DNA of 64,000 nt, taken from Sinorhizobium chiapasense (GTDB lineage: Bacteria > Pseudomonadota > Alphaproteobacteria > Rhizobiales > Rhizobiaceae). The notes under the pieces were generated by a model. The model searched no databases, was not told the origin of the DNA, and worked only from the letters and a program-made list of their open reading frames with translations. Made by a program: the position numbers and the translations under genes. The stretch's first letter is position 1; every line of letters begins with the position of its first letter. Where the stretch lies: positions 124,001 through 188,000 of the forward strand of contig NZ_CP133151.1 of NCBI RefSeq assembly GCF_036488675.1, given 5' to 3'. Below, piece after piece: positions 56,046-64,000 of this stretch.

Positions 56046-57872
56046 ATGTGCGGGATCGTAGGCATCGTCGGGCAGCAGCCGGTCTCGGAACGGCTGGTCG
56101 GTGCGTTGAAACGCCTGGAATACCGCGGCTACGATTCGGCCGGCGTCGCGACGATCGATGGTGGAGCGCTCGATCGCCGGCGCGCGGAGGGCAAGCTCGT
56201 CAATCTCGAGGCAAGGCTGAATAAGGATCCATTGGCTGGCACCATCGGCATAGGCCATACGCGCTGGGCAACGCATGGCGCACCGACGGAACGCAATGCG
56301 CACCCCCATTTCACCGATGGTGTTGCGGTGGTCCACAACGGCATTATCGAGAACTTTGCTGAGTTGAAGGACGAACTGGCCGCGGCCGGCGCCGCGTTCC
56401 AGACCGAGACCGACACGGAGGTCGTCGCGCATCTCCTGGCAAGGCTTCGCCGCGATGGGATCGGACGGCGCGAGGCGATGTTTGCGATGCTGAGGCGGCT
56501 GAGGGGCGCATACGCACTCGCTGTCCTTTTCGAAGATGATCCGCTGACTATCATGGCGGCACGAAACGGACCGCCGCTGGCGATCGGCCACGGCGACGGC
56601 GAAATGTTCCTGGGGTCTGATGCGATCGCCCTGGCGCCCTTCACCAATGAAATCACCTATCTGTTCGATGGCGACTGGGCGATCATCGACAAAACCGGTG
56701 TCCATATCTTTGATATCGACGGCAACGCCGTCGCCCGGCCGCGGCAGGTTTCCTCGGACGTCGCCTATATGGTCGACAAGGGCAATCATCGCCATTTCAT
56801 GGAGAAGGAAATCTACGAGCAGCCGGAGGTCATCTCCCACGCGCTCGGCCACTACATCAACTTCATCGAAAACCGTGTGACGGCTGTTTGCGATGACATC
56901 GATTTCTCCAAAGTACCGAGTCTTGCGCTTTCCGCCTGCGGTACCGCCTATCTTGCCGGGCTGATCGGCAAGTACTGGTTCGAGCGTTACGCGCGTCTTC
57001 CGGTCGAAATCGATGTCGCCTCCGAGTTTCGTTATCGCGAGATCCCGCTCTCGCCGCAATCGGCCGCTCTCTTCATTTCGCAGTCGGGGGAAACGGCCGA
57101 TACGCTGGCATCGCTCCGGTACTGCAAGGAACACGGCCTGAAGATCGGTGCCGTCGTCAATACCCGCGAATCGACGATCGCGCGGGAATCCGACGCGGTC
57201 TTCCCGATCCTCGCCGGTCCGGAGATCGGCGTCGCATCGACCAAGGCCTTCACCTGCCAGCTTGCCGTGCTCGCCGCGCTCGCTATCGGGGCGGGCAGAG
57301 CGAGAGGCACGGTCAGCGATGAGGAAGAACAGGCGCTGGTGAGAAGCCTTGCCGAGATGCCGCGCATCATGGGCCAGGTGTTGAACAGCATCCAGCCGAA
57401 GATCGAGTACCTGTCGCGCGAATTGTCGAAGTGCCGAGACGTGCTCTATCTCGGCCGCGGCACCAGCTTCCCGCTGGCGATGGAAGGCGCGCTGAAGCTC
57501 AAGGAGATTTCCTACATCCATGCGGAAGGCTATGCCGCCGGCGAACTGAAGCATGGCCCGATCGCGCTGATCGACGAGAACATGCCTGTCATCGTCATCG
57601 CGCCGCACGACCGCTTCTTCGACAAGACGGTCTCGAACATGCAGGAAGTTGCCGCTCGTGGCGGGCGCATCATTCTCATCACGGACGAGGCGGGAGCTGC
57701 GGCGTCGAAGCTCGACACGATGCATACGCTCGTGTTGCCGAACGTCGACGAAATCATCGCGCCGATGATCTTCGCGCTGCCGATCCAGCTTCTTGCCTAT
57801 CACACGGCCGTGTCCATGGGCACCGATGTCGATCAGCCGCGCAACCTCGCCAAGTCGGTAACGGTCGAATGA
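56046..57872 (+). CDS. nodM: Glutamine-fructose-6-phosphate aminotransferase, nodulation copy (NodM)
   Basis: 608 residues, the length of GlmS/NodM. The N-terminal MCGIVGIVG places the catalytic cysteine directly after the initiator; the glutaminase part has HTRWATHGAPTERNAHPH, then two SIS domains (ACGTAYLAGLIGKYW, SQSGETADTLASLRY, GRGTSFPLAMEGALKLKEISYIHAE in parts) and the C-terminal KSVTVE. It makes glucosamine-6-phosphate for Nod factor backbone. The nod box upstream separates it from housekeeping glmS. The start is fixed because cleavage exposes Cys2; the open frame extends 14 codons upstream. Confidence 0.93.
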   Translation: MCGIVGIVGQQPVSERLVGALKRLEYRGYDSAGVATIDGGALDRRRAEGKLVNLEARLNKDPLAGTIGIGHTRWATHGAPTERNAHPHFTDGVAVVHNGIIENFAELKDELAAAGAAFQTETDTEVVAHLLARLRRDGIGRREAMFAMLRRLRGAYALAVLFEDDPLTIMAARNGPPLAIGHGDGEMFLGSDAIALAPFTNEITYLFDGDWAIIDKTGVHIFDIDGNAVARPRQVSSDVAYMVDKGNHRHFMEKEIYEQPEVISHALGHYINFIENRVTAVCDDIDFSKVPSLALSACGTAYLAGLIGKYWFERYARLPVEIDVASEFRYREIPLSPQSAALFISQSGETADTLASLRYCKEHGLKIGAVVNTRESTIARESDAVFPILAGPEIGVASTKAFTCQLAVLAALAIGAGRARGTVSDEEEQALVRSLAEMPRIMGQVLNSIQPKIEYLSRELSKCRDVLYLGRGTSFPLAMEGALKLKEISYIHAEGYAAGELKHGPIALIDENMPVIVIAPHDRFFDKTVSNMQEVAARGGRIILITDEAGAAASKLDTMHTLVLPNVDEIIAPMIFALPIQLLAYHTAVSMGTDVDQPRNLAKSVTVE

Positions 57873-57937
57873 TCATACGGCCGGAAGCACACGAAGCAGG
57901 GAGTCCATGGCGGCTGTGACGGCTACCGCCTAGGACG

Positions 57938-57972
57938 CGTCGCCTCCGAGTTGGGTCAGCTCGGAGGCGACG
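57938..57972 (+). terminator. Perfect hairpin after nodM
   Basis: CGTCGCCTCCGAG pairs with CTCGGAGGCGACG, a perfect 13-bp stem with a 9-base loop, starting 66 bases after the nodM stop. No T run follows. Confidence 0.55.
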
Positions 57973-58534
57973 TCGGCAGCGTCCTGGAGTCTGACGCCGT
58001 CAACATTACCGCAATAAGGAACGCGTTCGAGACCAGCGGGATCGGTCTTGTCTCCAGCTCATCGCTCTGTTCGCGTCTCTCTCCCAAATCGGTAAAACGT
58101 GCTCCCCGGCACAAGAACCAGACGTCCAGTCCCCGACACGGATGCGGTGAAACCTACAAAGCGAGGGCCGCGGCGACTAAAGAGACCATCCGCGCTCGAA
58201 TTTCACAGTCCCGTCGCCCTGTTGCGATCGACAGGAGGCGCTCGCGCGGCGCTGCTATCGGCGGCCACCCCTGCGCAAGCCTGGCCGAACTGCTTCTACG
58301 CCTCGGCGGAGGAGGGAAAGCCGGTAGGTGGGGCATGCCCGGCACACTTCAAACCCGGCTACGGGTAGGGCAGAACCCCGAACGCCTGCCGCAAAACGTC
58401 TTCTCGACCAGGCCCGCCGCCTGCAGCTCGCTCAGGCGATCCTTGGACTCGTCAACGGCGCCTTTGCATGTGCAACAACGTTGTTTTCAAATTCGAAGCC
58501 TTCAACGAGGGGCGTTTTCGCAGCACCCACCAAA
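57973..58534. other. Region without supported gene
   Basis: 562 bases between the nodM hairpin and the end of bioZ. Open frames on both strands are short and without family pattern or ribosome site. It may be degenerate. Confidence 0.35.
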
Positions 58535-59524
58535 CTATACCCCGAAAACGACAGCACCTCCGGTTAAGCCGGCTCCAGCGGCGGTCAGCAACAGCTTTTC
58601 GCCGGAAACAAGTGGCCTGGTTTGATGCGAGAGCGACAGGGAAAGCGCTATGGTCGCCGCTGACGAATTCCCATAATTGTCGATCGTTCGCACTGTTCGT
58701 CCCGGGTCGATGCCGAGCCTGTCGCTGACGGCATCAAAAATTCGGGCATTGGCTTGGTGAGGCACGAAGCGGTCTATCCTTGTCGCGTCCAGACCGGCGG
58801 CGGCGAGTGCCCGGGCGCCGCAGGTCGCCATCATCTCAACGGCCTGCGCGAACATCTCGCGGCCATCGCGCATAGTCATCAGAAAATCCTCCGCCGGGAT
58901 GCCTGAAGCGAAGGGCCGGTTGCTGCCGCCGGCAGGAATGGAGATCAGACCATAACGGCTTCCGTCCGAGGCGAGATCGACACCGAGAATTCCCTTCTCG
59001 ACCTCGTCCGATGGCGCCAGCACGACGGCTCCGGCGGCATCCGCGAAAAGGACCGCGCTTGCGCGCTCGGCCGAATTGATCCTCCGGCTCAAGATATTTG
59101 CCGCCACGACCAGGACCGGCCGGCCCTGCGCGCGCACGAACCCGTCGGCAAGTGTCAGTGCGTAGACAAAGCCCGAGCAGGCGCCGGCAAGATCGATCGC
59201 ACCGCTGTTCAAAAGGCGAAGACGGTGAGCGAGCAACGGGGCAGACGGCGGGAGAAGATGATCAGGCGTCGATGTGGCCAGCAGCGTCAGCGCAATCTCT
59301 CCGCGCGCGATGCCCGCGTTGTTGAGAGCAGCTTCTCCGGCCCTCGCCGCAAGTCCGCTGAGGGTGTCGCCATCGTCAACCCAGTACCTCGTTCGAATAC
59401 CCGTTCGGCGTTCGATCCAGCCCGGCTCCAGTCCGAGTCTCATTTCGATCTCGGCATTTTCGACGCGTCGGTCCGGCACGGCGTGGCCGATCCCCGCAAG
59501 ACGCGATGCAGGTGCGCCGCTCAT
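58535..59524 (-). CDS. bioZ: 3-oxoacyl-ACP synthase-like protein BioZ
   Basis: 329 residues, FabH-like. The catalytic triad positions are visible: DLAGACSGF (Cys), VPHQANARI (His) and NYGNSSAAT (Asn). In rhizobia and Agrobacterium BioZ makes the pimeloyl chain for biotin from glutaryl-CoA, in place of BioC/BioH. It is the last gene of the bioBFDAZ operon and overlaps bioA by four bases. Confidence 0.93.
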   Translation of the reverse strand: MSGAPASRLAGIGHAVPDRRVENAEIEMRLGLEPGWIERRTGIRTRYWVDDGDTLSGLAARAGEAALNNAGIARGEIALTLLATSTPDHLLPPSAPLLAHRLRLLNSGAIDLAGACSGFVYALTLADGFVRAQGRPVLVVAANILSRRINSAERASAVLFADAAGAVVLAPSDEVEKGILGVDLASDGSRYGLISIPAGGSNRPFASGIPAEDFLMTMRDGREMFAQAVEMMATCGARALAAAGLDATRIDRFVPHQANARIFDAVSDRLGIDPGRTVRTIDNYGNSSAATIALSLSLSHQTRPLVSGEKLLLTAAGAGLTGGAVVFGV

Positions 59525-60789
59525 AGCCGCCCTTCCGCAAAAAGGCCCGCCGCCTCGTCGATCGCGTCATAGGCCCGGTCGAGATCGGCAGCGGTGGCGC
59601 AGTACGGCGGCATCAGATAGATGACGTTGCCGAGCGGGCGGATCAGGAGCTTGCGCTCGCGGAAAAACGCTCGAAGGCGGGGTCCGATCTCGGACAGATA
59701 GCCGCCCTCCGGCACGACGACGTCGAGAGCGGCGATCGTGCCCATTTGCCGAAGATTGGCAAACCGGGGGTCGGATGCGAAGCGAGCAAGCCCCTTCTCA
59801 TGAAGCCTCTCGAGCGCGCCGATACGGCCCCGCACCGGCTCCTCCCGCCAAATATTGAGATTGGCAACGGCCGCCGCGCAGGCGATCGGGTTGGCGGTGT
59901 AGGAACTGGAATGGAAGAAGGTCTTGCGTCGGTCCGCCGAGAGATGCGCCTCGAAGATCGCGGCGGTGCAAAGCGTTGCCGCCAGCGGCAGCGCCCCGCC
60001 TGTCAAGCCTTTTGAGGTACACAGGATATCTGGCGCGATGCCTGCCTGTTCGCAGGCAAAGAGGCTGCCGGTTCGCCCCCAGCCGGTCATCACCTCGTCG
60101 GCAATCGTCAGGCAGCCGTATCGGCGGGCGAGGTGCTTCAGTTCCGCAAGCAGCGACGCCCGATACATCTTCATGCCACCAGCGCCGAGAACGAGCGGTT
60201 CGATGAGGAGGGCGGCGACCTCGCCGGAACGGCATATCGCTTCGAAAGCATCGAGTGTCGCCTGATCAGAGTCTGCCTGAGGAAACGGCAGCCGATCGAC
60301 ATGGAAGAGCAGCGGCTCATAGGCCGCGTTGAAGACGCCGCGCTCTCCCGTAGACATGGTGCCGATCGTATCGCCATGGTAGCTGTGCTCCATGACCACG
60401 ATGCGGCTCCGCGGCTTGCCAATGTTATGGAAAAAACCAAGCGCCATCTTCAGCGCGACCTCAACGGCGGTGGAGCCGCTGTCGGAAAAGAAGACGTGGG
60501 CGAGTCCGGCAGGCGCCACTTCGATCAGGCCCGTCGCCAGTTTCTCCGCCGGTTCGTGGGAATATTCCGCAAAGATGATCTGGTCGTAGGTTTCACAGGC
60601 CGTTCGGATCGCCTCCATGATCGCCGGATGGCGGTGGCCGTGGGTTACCACCCACCAGGACGAGATCGCGTCGAGAATGGGCGTGCCGTCCTTGTCGATG
60701 AGATAGGCGCCCTCGGTCTTGGCGATCCGCTTCATCATCGGCTCGAGCGCATGCTGGGTAAAGGGATGCCAGATGGGTGAGCGGATCAT
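59521..60789 (-). CDS. bioA: Adenosylmethionine-8-amino-7-oxononanoate aminotransferase
   Basis: 422 residues, class III aminotransferase. Features: [12 protein letters not shown] at the start, [16 protein letters not shown], the PLP-loop [17 protein letters not shown], and the PLP lysine in [17 protein letters not shown]. It converts KAPA to DAPA. Overlaps bioD and bioZ by ATGA. Confidence 0.96.
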   Translation of the reverse strand: MIRSPIWHPFTQHALEPMMKRIAKTEGAYLIDKDGTPILDAISSWWVVTHGHRHPAIMEAIRTACETYDQIIFAEYSHEPAEKLATGLIEVAPAGLAHVFFSDSGSTAVEVALKMALGFFHNIGKPRSRIVVMEHSYHGDTIGTMSTGERGVFNAAYEPLLFHVDRLPFPQADSDQATLDAFEAICRSGEVAALLIEPLVLGAGGMKMYRASLLAELKHLARRYGCLTIADEVMTGWGRTGSLFACEQAGIAPDILCTSKGLTGGALPLAATLCTAAIFEAHLSADRRKTFFHSSSYTANPIACAAAVANLNIWREEPVRGRIGALERLHEKGLARFASDPRFANLRQMGTIAALDVVVPEGGYLSEIGPRLRAFFRERKLLIRPLGNVIYLMPPYCATAADLDRAYDAIDEAAGLFAEGRL

Positions 60790-61424
60790 GCCGGCTCCTT
60801 CAGGAAAAGGCCGATATCAAAGTTCTCCCGAAAGGCCTGGCGCAGCAGCTCCGGGGTCAGCGGGTCCAGTTTCGGCAGCCGTCCGAGCGAACGGACGCGG
60901 CCCATCTTGGCGATGATGCTTTCCGTATCCGCTTGCCTTTCGCCGATAAAAGCGACGCCGAAAACTGGAATCGAGCGCGCGCGCAGCGCCTCCAGGGACA
61001 GGAGTGTGTGGTTGATGGTTCCGAGGTCCGTGCGGGCGCACAGCACAACGGGTATCTGCCAGCGGGCAAAAACGTCCGCGAAGACGGTCTCTGCGGTAAG
61101 CGGCACCAGCAACCCGCCTGCGCCCTCAATGATCAGCGGCCCCTCCGGCACAGGCGGGACAAGCCCTTCGGCCTCAATCCGGAGGCCGTCGATGCTGGCT
61201 GCCAGATGCGGCGAAGCCGGCGTGCGCAGCCGATAGGCTTCCGGCACGATGCGCGCGGGCGGTATGCGGCCAAGCCGCTGAACCGTCTCGCTGTCCGTTT
61301 CACCTTCAAGACCGGACTGGACCGGCTTCCAGTAACAGGCGCCGAGTGCATCCGTCAGGGCGGCGGAAAAGACTGTCTTGCCGATACCCGTATCGGTTCC
61401 GGTGACCACGAGGCGACGCGTCAC
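60786..61424 (-). CDS. bioD: Dethiobiotin synthetase
   Basis: 212 residues. The P-loop [18 protein letters not shown] lies at the N-terminus, with KPVQSG and [12 protein letters not shown] following, all diagnostic of BioD. It makes dethiobiotin from DAPA, CO2 and ATP. The start is a GTG overlapping the bioF stop (GTGA). Confidence 0.95.
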   Translation of the reverse strand: MTRRLVVTGTDTGIGKTVFSAALTDALGACYWKPVQSGLEGETDSETVQRLGRIPPARIVPEAYRLRTPASPHLAASIDGLRIEAEGLVPPVPEGPLIIEGAGGLLVPLTAETVFADVFARWQIPVVLCARTDLGTINHTLLSLEALRARSIPVFGVAFIGERQADTESIIAKMGRVRSLGRLPKLDPLTPELLRQAFRENFDIGLFLKEPA

Positions 61425-62566
61425 GGCTTTTCCTCCACCATGATCACGGCGAGCCGCGCGAACATCTGCGAAATCGCCGGCCTGTCGACATTGAGGGTGA
61501 TGGCAATCCGAAGCCTTGCCGTGCCTTCCGGGACGGTCGGCGGCCGGATCGCGCGGATATCGAAGCCTTCGGCACGCATGCGCGCCGCAACCCTCAGGCA
61601 TAGGGCATTGTCGCCGATCGGGACCGGCAGGATCTGCGACCCGCTGCCCTTGACGCCGAGCACGGCCGCAAGTTCCGCATTGGCGAACGTTCGCAACGCT
61701 TCCAACGCAGCCCGACGCTCGGGCTCATCGACAACAACCCTCAACGCCTCGCGCACGCACGCGGCGATAAGCGGCGACGGCGCGGTCGAATAGATGAAGC
61801 CGCGTGCCCGGTTGACGAGATAGTCACAAATCACGGCGCTGGCGCCGATCAGTGCGCCGCTGACACCAAGCGCCTTGCCGCAGGTGTGAAGGACGATGAT
61901 GTTCTCGCGGTTTTCCAGACCGTGGGCGAGACCGCGGCCGTCCGGGCCGAAGACGCCTGTGGCATGCGCCTCGTCGATCACCAGAAAGCCGTCATGCCGG
62001 TCGGTGAGTTCCGCGAGCTCGGGGAGGGGAGCGCGGTCGCCGTCCATCGAGTAGAGGCTTTCGACGGCAATCCACGGATGGCCGGTCCGGCCCGCAAGTC
62101 GCCATCGCCGGATCGCGTCGGCAAAACCTTCGACGTCGTTGTGCGGTACGGAGACTGCCGGTGCCTTGCTTGCCGAAATGCCTTCGTGCGCGCTGGCATG
62201 CACCAGTGCGTCATGGACAATCAGATCATCCCGTTGTGGCAGGGTCGCAAAGAGCGCGGCGTTGGCCGCATAGCCGCTGCCCAAATAAAGGCAGCGCTCG
62301 GTGCCGAAATGGGCAGCAGCCTCGGCCTCGAGCGCCTGATGCTCCGGATGATTGCCGCGCAGCAGCCGCGAGCCGCCGGCACCAACCGGCACGCCGCGTT
62401 CGATCGCGGCGGCGATCGCAGCCTTGAGGCGTGGAGAATCGGCGAGTGCCAGATAGTCGTTGGACGTGAAATCGATCGCACCCGGCGGCAGCAGCACCCT
62501 GCGCCGTCCCTTGCGCTCGAGCGCTGCCAATGTGCGTGCGTAGCGGTCGAGGCCGCAGCCGTTCAT
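61421..62566 (-). CDS. bioF: 8-amino-7-oxononanoate synthase
   Basis: 381 residues, alpha-oxoamine synthase. Features: [55 protein letters not shown], and the PLP lysine in [13 protein letters not shown]. It condenses pimeloyl-ACP/CoA with alanine. The ATG overlaps the bioB stop (ATGA); the open frame before it is bioB antiphase sequence. Confidence 0.95.
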   Translation of the reverse strand: MNGCGLDRYARTLAALERKGRRRVLLPPGAIDFTSNDYLALADSPRLKAAIAAAIERGVPVGAGGSRLLRGNHPEHQALEAEAAAHFGTERCLYLGSGYAANAALFATLPQRDDLIVHDALVHASAHEGISASKAPAVSVPHNDVEGFADAIRRWRLAGRTGHPWIAVESLYSMDGDRAPLPELAELTDRHDGFLVIDEAHATGVFGPDGRGLAHGLENRENIIVLHTCGKALGVSGALIGASAVICDYLVNRARGFIYSTAPSPLIAACVREALRVVVDEPERRAALEALRTFANAELAAVLGVKGSGSQILPVPIGDNALCLRVAARMRAEGFDIRAIRPPTVPEGTARLRIAITLNVDRPAISQMFARLAVIMVEEKP

Positions 62567-63555
62567 GTGTTCGGCTCCAGTGCCATCGGCTTCAGGCCGA
62601 GTCGGCGGAAGAGCCCGGCATCTTGGTCTTCCCCGGGATTGTCGGCGGTCAGCAACGTGTCGCCGACAAAGATCGAATTGGCCCCGGCAAAGAAACAAAG
62701 AGCCTGCATCTCGTCGGTCATTTCCGTCCGTCCGGCGGACAGTCGCACATGGGATTGCGGCATCAGGATGCGCGCAAGCGCGATGACGCGAACGAACTCG
62801 ATGGGGTCGACCGGAGCCGCATCGGCCAGTTTCGAGCCGGGAATCGGAATGAGCATGTTGATCGGCACGCTTTCGGGCGGGGAGTGAAGATTGGCGAGAG
62901 TGACCAGCATGGAGATGCGGTCATCGGCCGTCTCGCCCATCCCCAGAATGCCGCCGGCACAGACGTTGATGCCGGCCTCGCGCACATTCGAAAGGGTTTC
63001 GAGGCGGTCGGCGAAAGTACGAGTGGTGATGATTTCGCTGTAGAAGCGCTCCGAGGTGTCGATATTGTGGTTGTAGTAATCGAGACCGGCGTCGGCGAGC
63101 GCCGCGCTCTGTGCCGGCGACAACATTCCGAGCGTCATGCACGTCTCCATGCCGAGCTGCTTTACGCCGCGAACCATCGCGACGATTGCGTCCATGTCGC
63201 GGTCTTTCGGGCTGCGCCAGGCTGCACCCATGCAATAGCGTGTCGCGCCCCCCTCCTTGGCCTTGCCCGCCTCGGCGATAACTCTTTCGACTTCCATTAG
63301 CTTCGAGGCCTTGAGCCCCGTCGGATAATGAGCCGACTGGCTGCAATAGCCGCAATCTTCGGCGCAGCCGCCTGTCTTGATCGAAAGCAGCCGGCTCATC
63401 TGCACCACATTGGGGTCGAAATTTGCCCGGTGCACCGTCTGTGCCTGGTACAGCAAATCGTTGAATGGCAAATTATAGATTTTTTTGGCTTCTGAAGGGA
63501 CGCATCGCTTCGATTTTTGTTCGTTTGCGACAGTTCGGTTCAGCTTTCCCGGCAA
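62563..63555 (-). CDS. bioB: Biotin synthase
   Basis: 330 residues, radical-SAM. The cluster motif [13 protein letters not shown] (CxxxCxxC) is near residue 66, and [20 protein letters not shown] and NMLIPIPGS follow. It inserts sulfur to form biotin. The start is a TTG with GGAGG 5 bases ahead; no ATG is near. First gene of the bioBFDAZ operon, with a BioR box upstream. Confidence 0.96.
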   Translation of the reverse strand: MPGKLNRTVANEQKSKRCVPSEAKKIYNLPFNDLLYQAQTVHRANFDPNVVQMSRLLSIKTGGCAEDCGYCSQSAHYPTGLKASKLMEVERVIAEAGKAKEGGATRYCMGAAWRSPKDRDMDAIVAMVRGVKQLGMETCMTLGMLSPAQSAALADAGLDYYNHNIDTSERFYSEIITTRTFADRLETLSNVREAGINVCAGGILGMGETADDRISMLVTLANLHSPPESVPINMLIPIPGSKLADAAPVDPIEFVRVIALARILMPQSHVRLSAGRTEMTDEMQALCFFAGANSIFVGDTLLTADNPGEDQDAGLFRRLGLKPMALEPNT

Positions 63556-63597
63556 GTTCGCCTCCGCGCAAGAATCATTATCAATAGAAGATGTGTT

Positions 63598-63607
63598 CTA
63601 TCTATAA
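63598..63607 (-). promoter_or_regulatory. BioR box upstream of bioB
   Basis: CTATCTATAA, one base different from the palindromic BioR consensus TTATCTATAA, 43 bases upstream of the bioB start. BioR, a GntR protein, represses bio genes in alphaproteobacteria. Confidence 0.7.
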
Positions 63608-63716
63608 TTTGCGGTCGGATGCAAGCAAGCACGCCGAGAGCGTGTACCCTCTGACACTCAACTGCCGGGCGAGGCGTCGTGGTGAATGAAGTGGGTCGGG
63701 AGGAGGGGCCCGGCCC

Positions 63717-64000
63717 TCAGCCGGCGATTGCGAAGATATCGCGCCTCGCGCCGGCGGGTCCTTTGGTCGGTCTCTGGCCAATCCGTTGGACGTGACGCTC
63801 CAGAATTGCCGAGGCGTTTTCGGTTTTTCCCTCGCGCAGAAAGGCAAGGATGGCACGATGCTCGTGGTCGGTCCGCACTTCCCATTCGGACCGCCAGGAC
63901 GCAAACAGAAAGCGCGCGCTTGCGGCATGTAGATCATCAATTGCAGCAAGCAGGCGCGGCATTCCGCAAGGTGTAAGAATGAGCCTGTGGAAACGCCTGT
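63717..64000 (-). CDS. GntR family regulator, FCD domain, C-terminal part (possible BioR)
   Basis: The last 93 codons of a leftward gene that runs off the window. RRFHRLILTPCGMPRLLAAI, TDHEHRAILAFLREG and ASAILERHVQRIG are the C-terminal helices and metal-binding histidines of an FCD domain. It sits directly upstream of bioB on the same strand with a BioR box between, so it may be bioR, but the DNA-binding part is outside the window. Confidence 0.75.
   Translation of the reverse strand, partial: RRFHRLILTPCGMPRLLAAIDDLHAASARFLFASWRSEWEVRTDHEHRAILAFLREGKTENASAILERHVQRIGQRPTKGPAGARRDIFAIAG

Noticed and set aside
55908..57803. Long minus-strand open frame opposite nodM
   Set aside because: Shadow of nodM; product is of biased composition without motif.
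63598..63607. Similarity of the BioR box to the CTATCTA half-sites near the TetR gene
   Set aside because: The TetR sites are longer palindromes with a different second half (GATAGATAG) and spacing; the likeness is by chance.

Overview
The window reads as an accessory or symbiotic replicon of a nodulating alphaproteobacterium, most likely Sinorhizobium/Ensifer or Rhizobium. The evidence is three nod boxes (binding sites of the flavonoid-responsive regulator NodD), a nodM-type glucosamine synthase, a NodO-like secreted RTX protein, a NolFG-like efflux pump, a complete-looking rhizobial hup-hyp uptake-hydrogenase cluster, a bioBFDAZ operon with a BioR-type box, and a pyruvate carboxylase of the R. 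etli type. No rRNA, tRNA, CRISPR array or intact insertion sequence was seen. Coding density is high except in 31-36.7 kb, which is full of gene fragments.

Layout. 0-4.2 kb: end of a fumarylacetoacetate hydrolase-family gene, a RidA-family gene and pyc. 4.3-11.1 kb: a LysR regulator divergent from a six-gene operon (polar amino-acid ABC transporter, MalY/PatB-type C-S lyase, RidA, D-cysteine desulfhydrase-like enzyme) that looks like uptake and breakdown of sulfur or D-amino acids. 11.4-16.4 kb: two AraC regulators, a siderophore-interacting reductase and an MFS exporter. 16.8-18.2 kb: a DJ-1/PfpI protein divergent from a TetR regulator, with three near-identical palindromic operators between them. 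18.4-25.5 kb: a LacI-controlled fructan/sucrose-type operon (ABC importer plus GH32 fructosidase). 26.2-31.1 kb: a methyltransferase and the NolF/NolG-like RND pump, with a nod box upstream. 32.3-36.7 kb: a DUF982 protein, nodO behind a strong nod box, fragments of a dipeptidyl-peptidase-IV-like gene, a Doc-type toxin-antitoxin pair and an unknown membrane protein.

36.7-55.6 kb: a pair of M16 peptidases, hemN (opposite strand), then hupSLCDFGHIJK-hypABFCDE in one direction with tight overlaps and a candidate sigma-54 promoter and NifA site ahead of hupS. The small subunit carries the two extra cysteines of oxygen-tolerant hydrogenases. hupE is not present, hupG is frameshifted, and the usual start of hupH seems lost, so maturation may be impaired unless these are sequence errors. 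55.7-57.9 kb: nod box and nodM. 58.5-64 kb: the bioBFDAZ operon (leftward), a BioR-type box, and the C-terminal end of a GntR/FCD regulator that may be bioR.

How it fits together: host flavonoids through NodD would turn on nodM (glucosamine for Nod factor), nodO (host-membrane channel protein) and the NolFG-like pump, while NifA in the nodule would turn on the hydrogenase that recycles nitrogenase H2. The metabolic operons around them look like rhizosphere fitness functions. Gene identities rest on motifs and remembered family sequences; no database search was possible.
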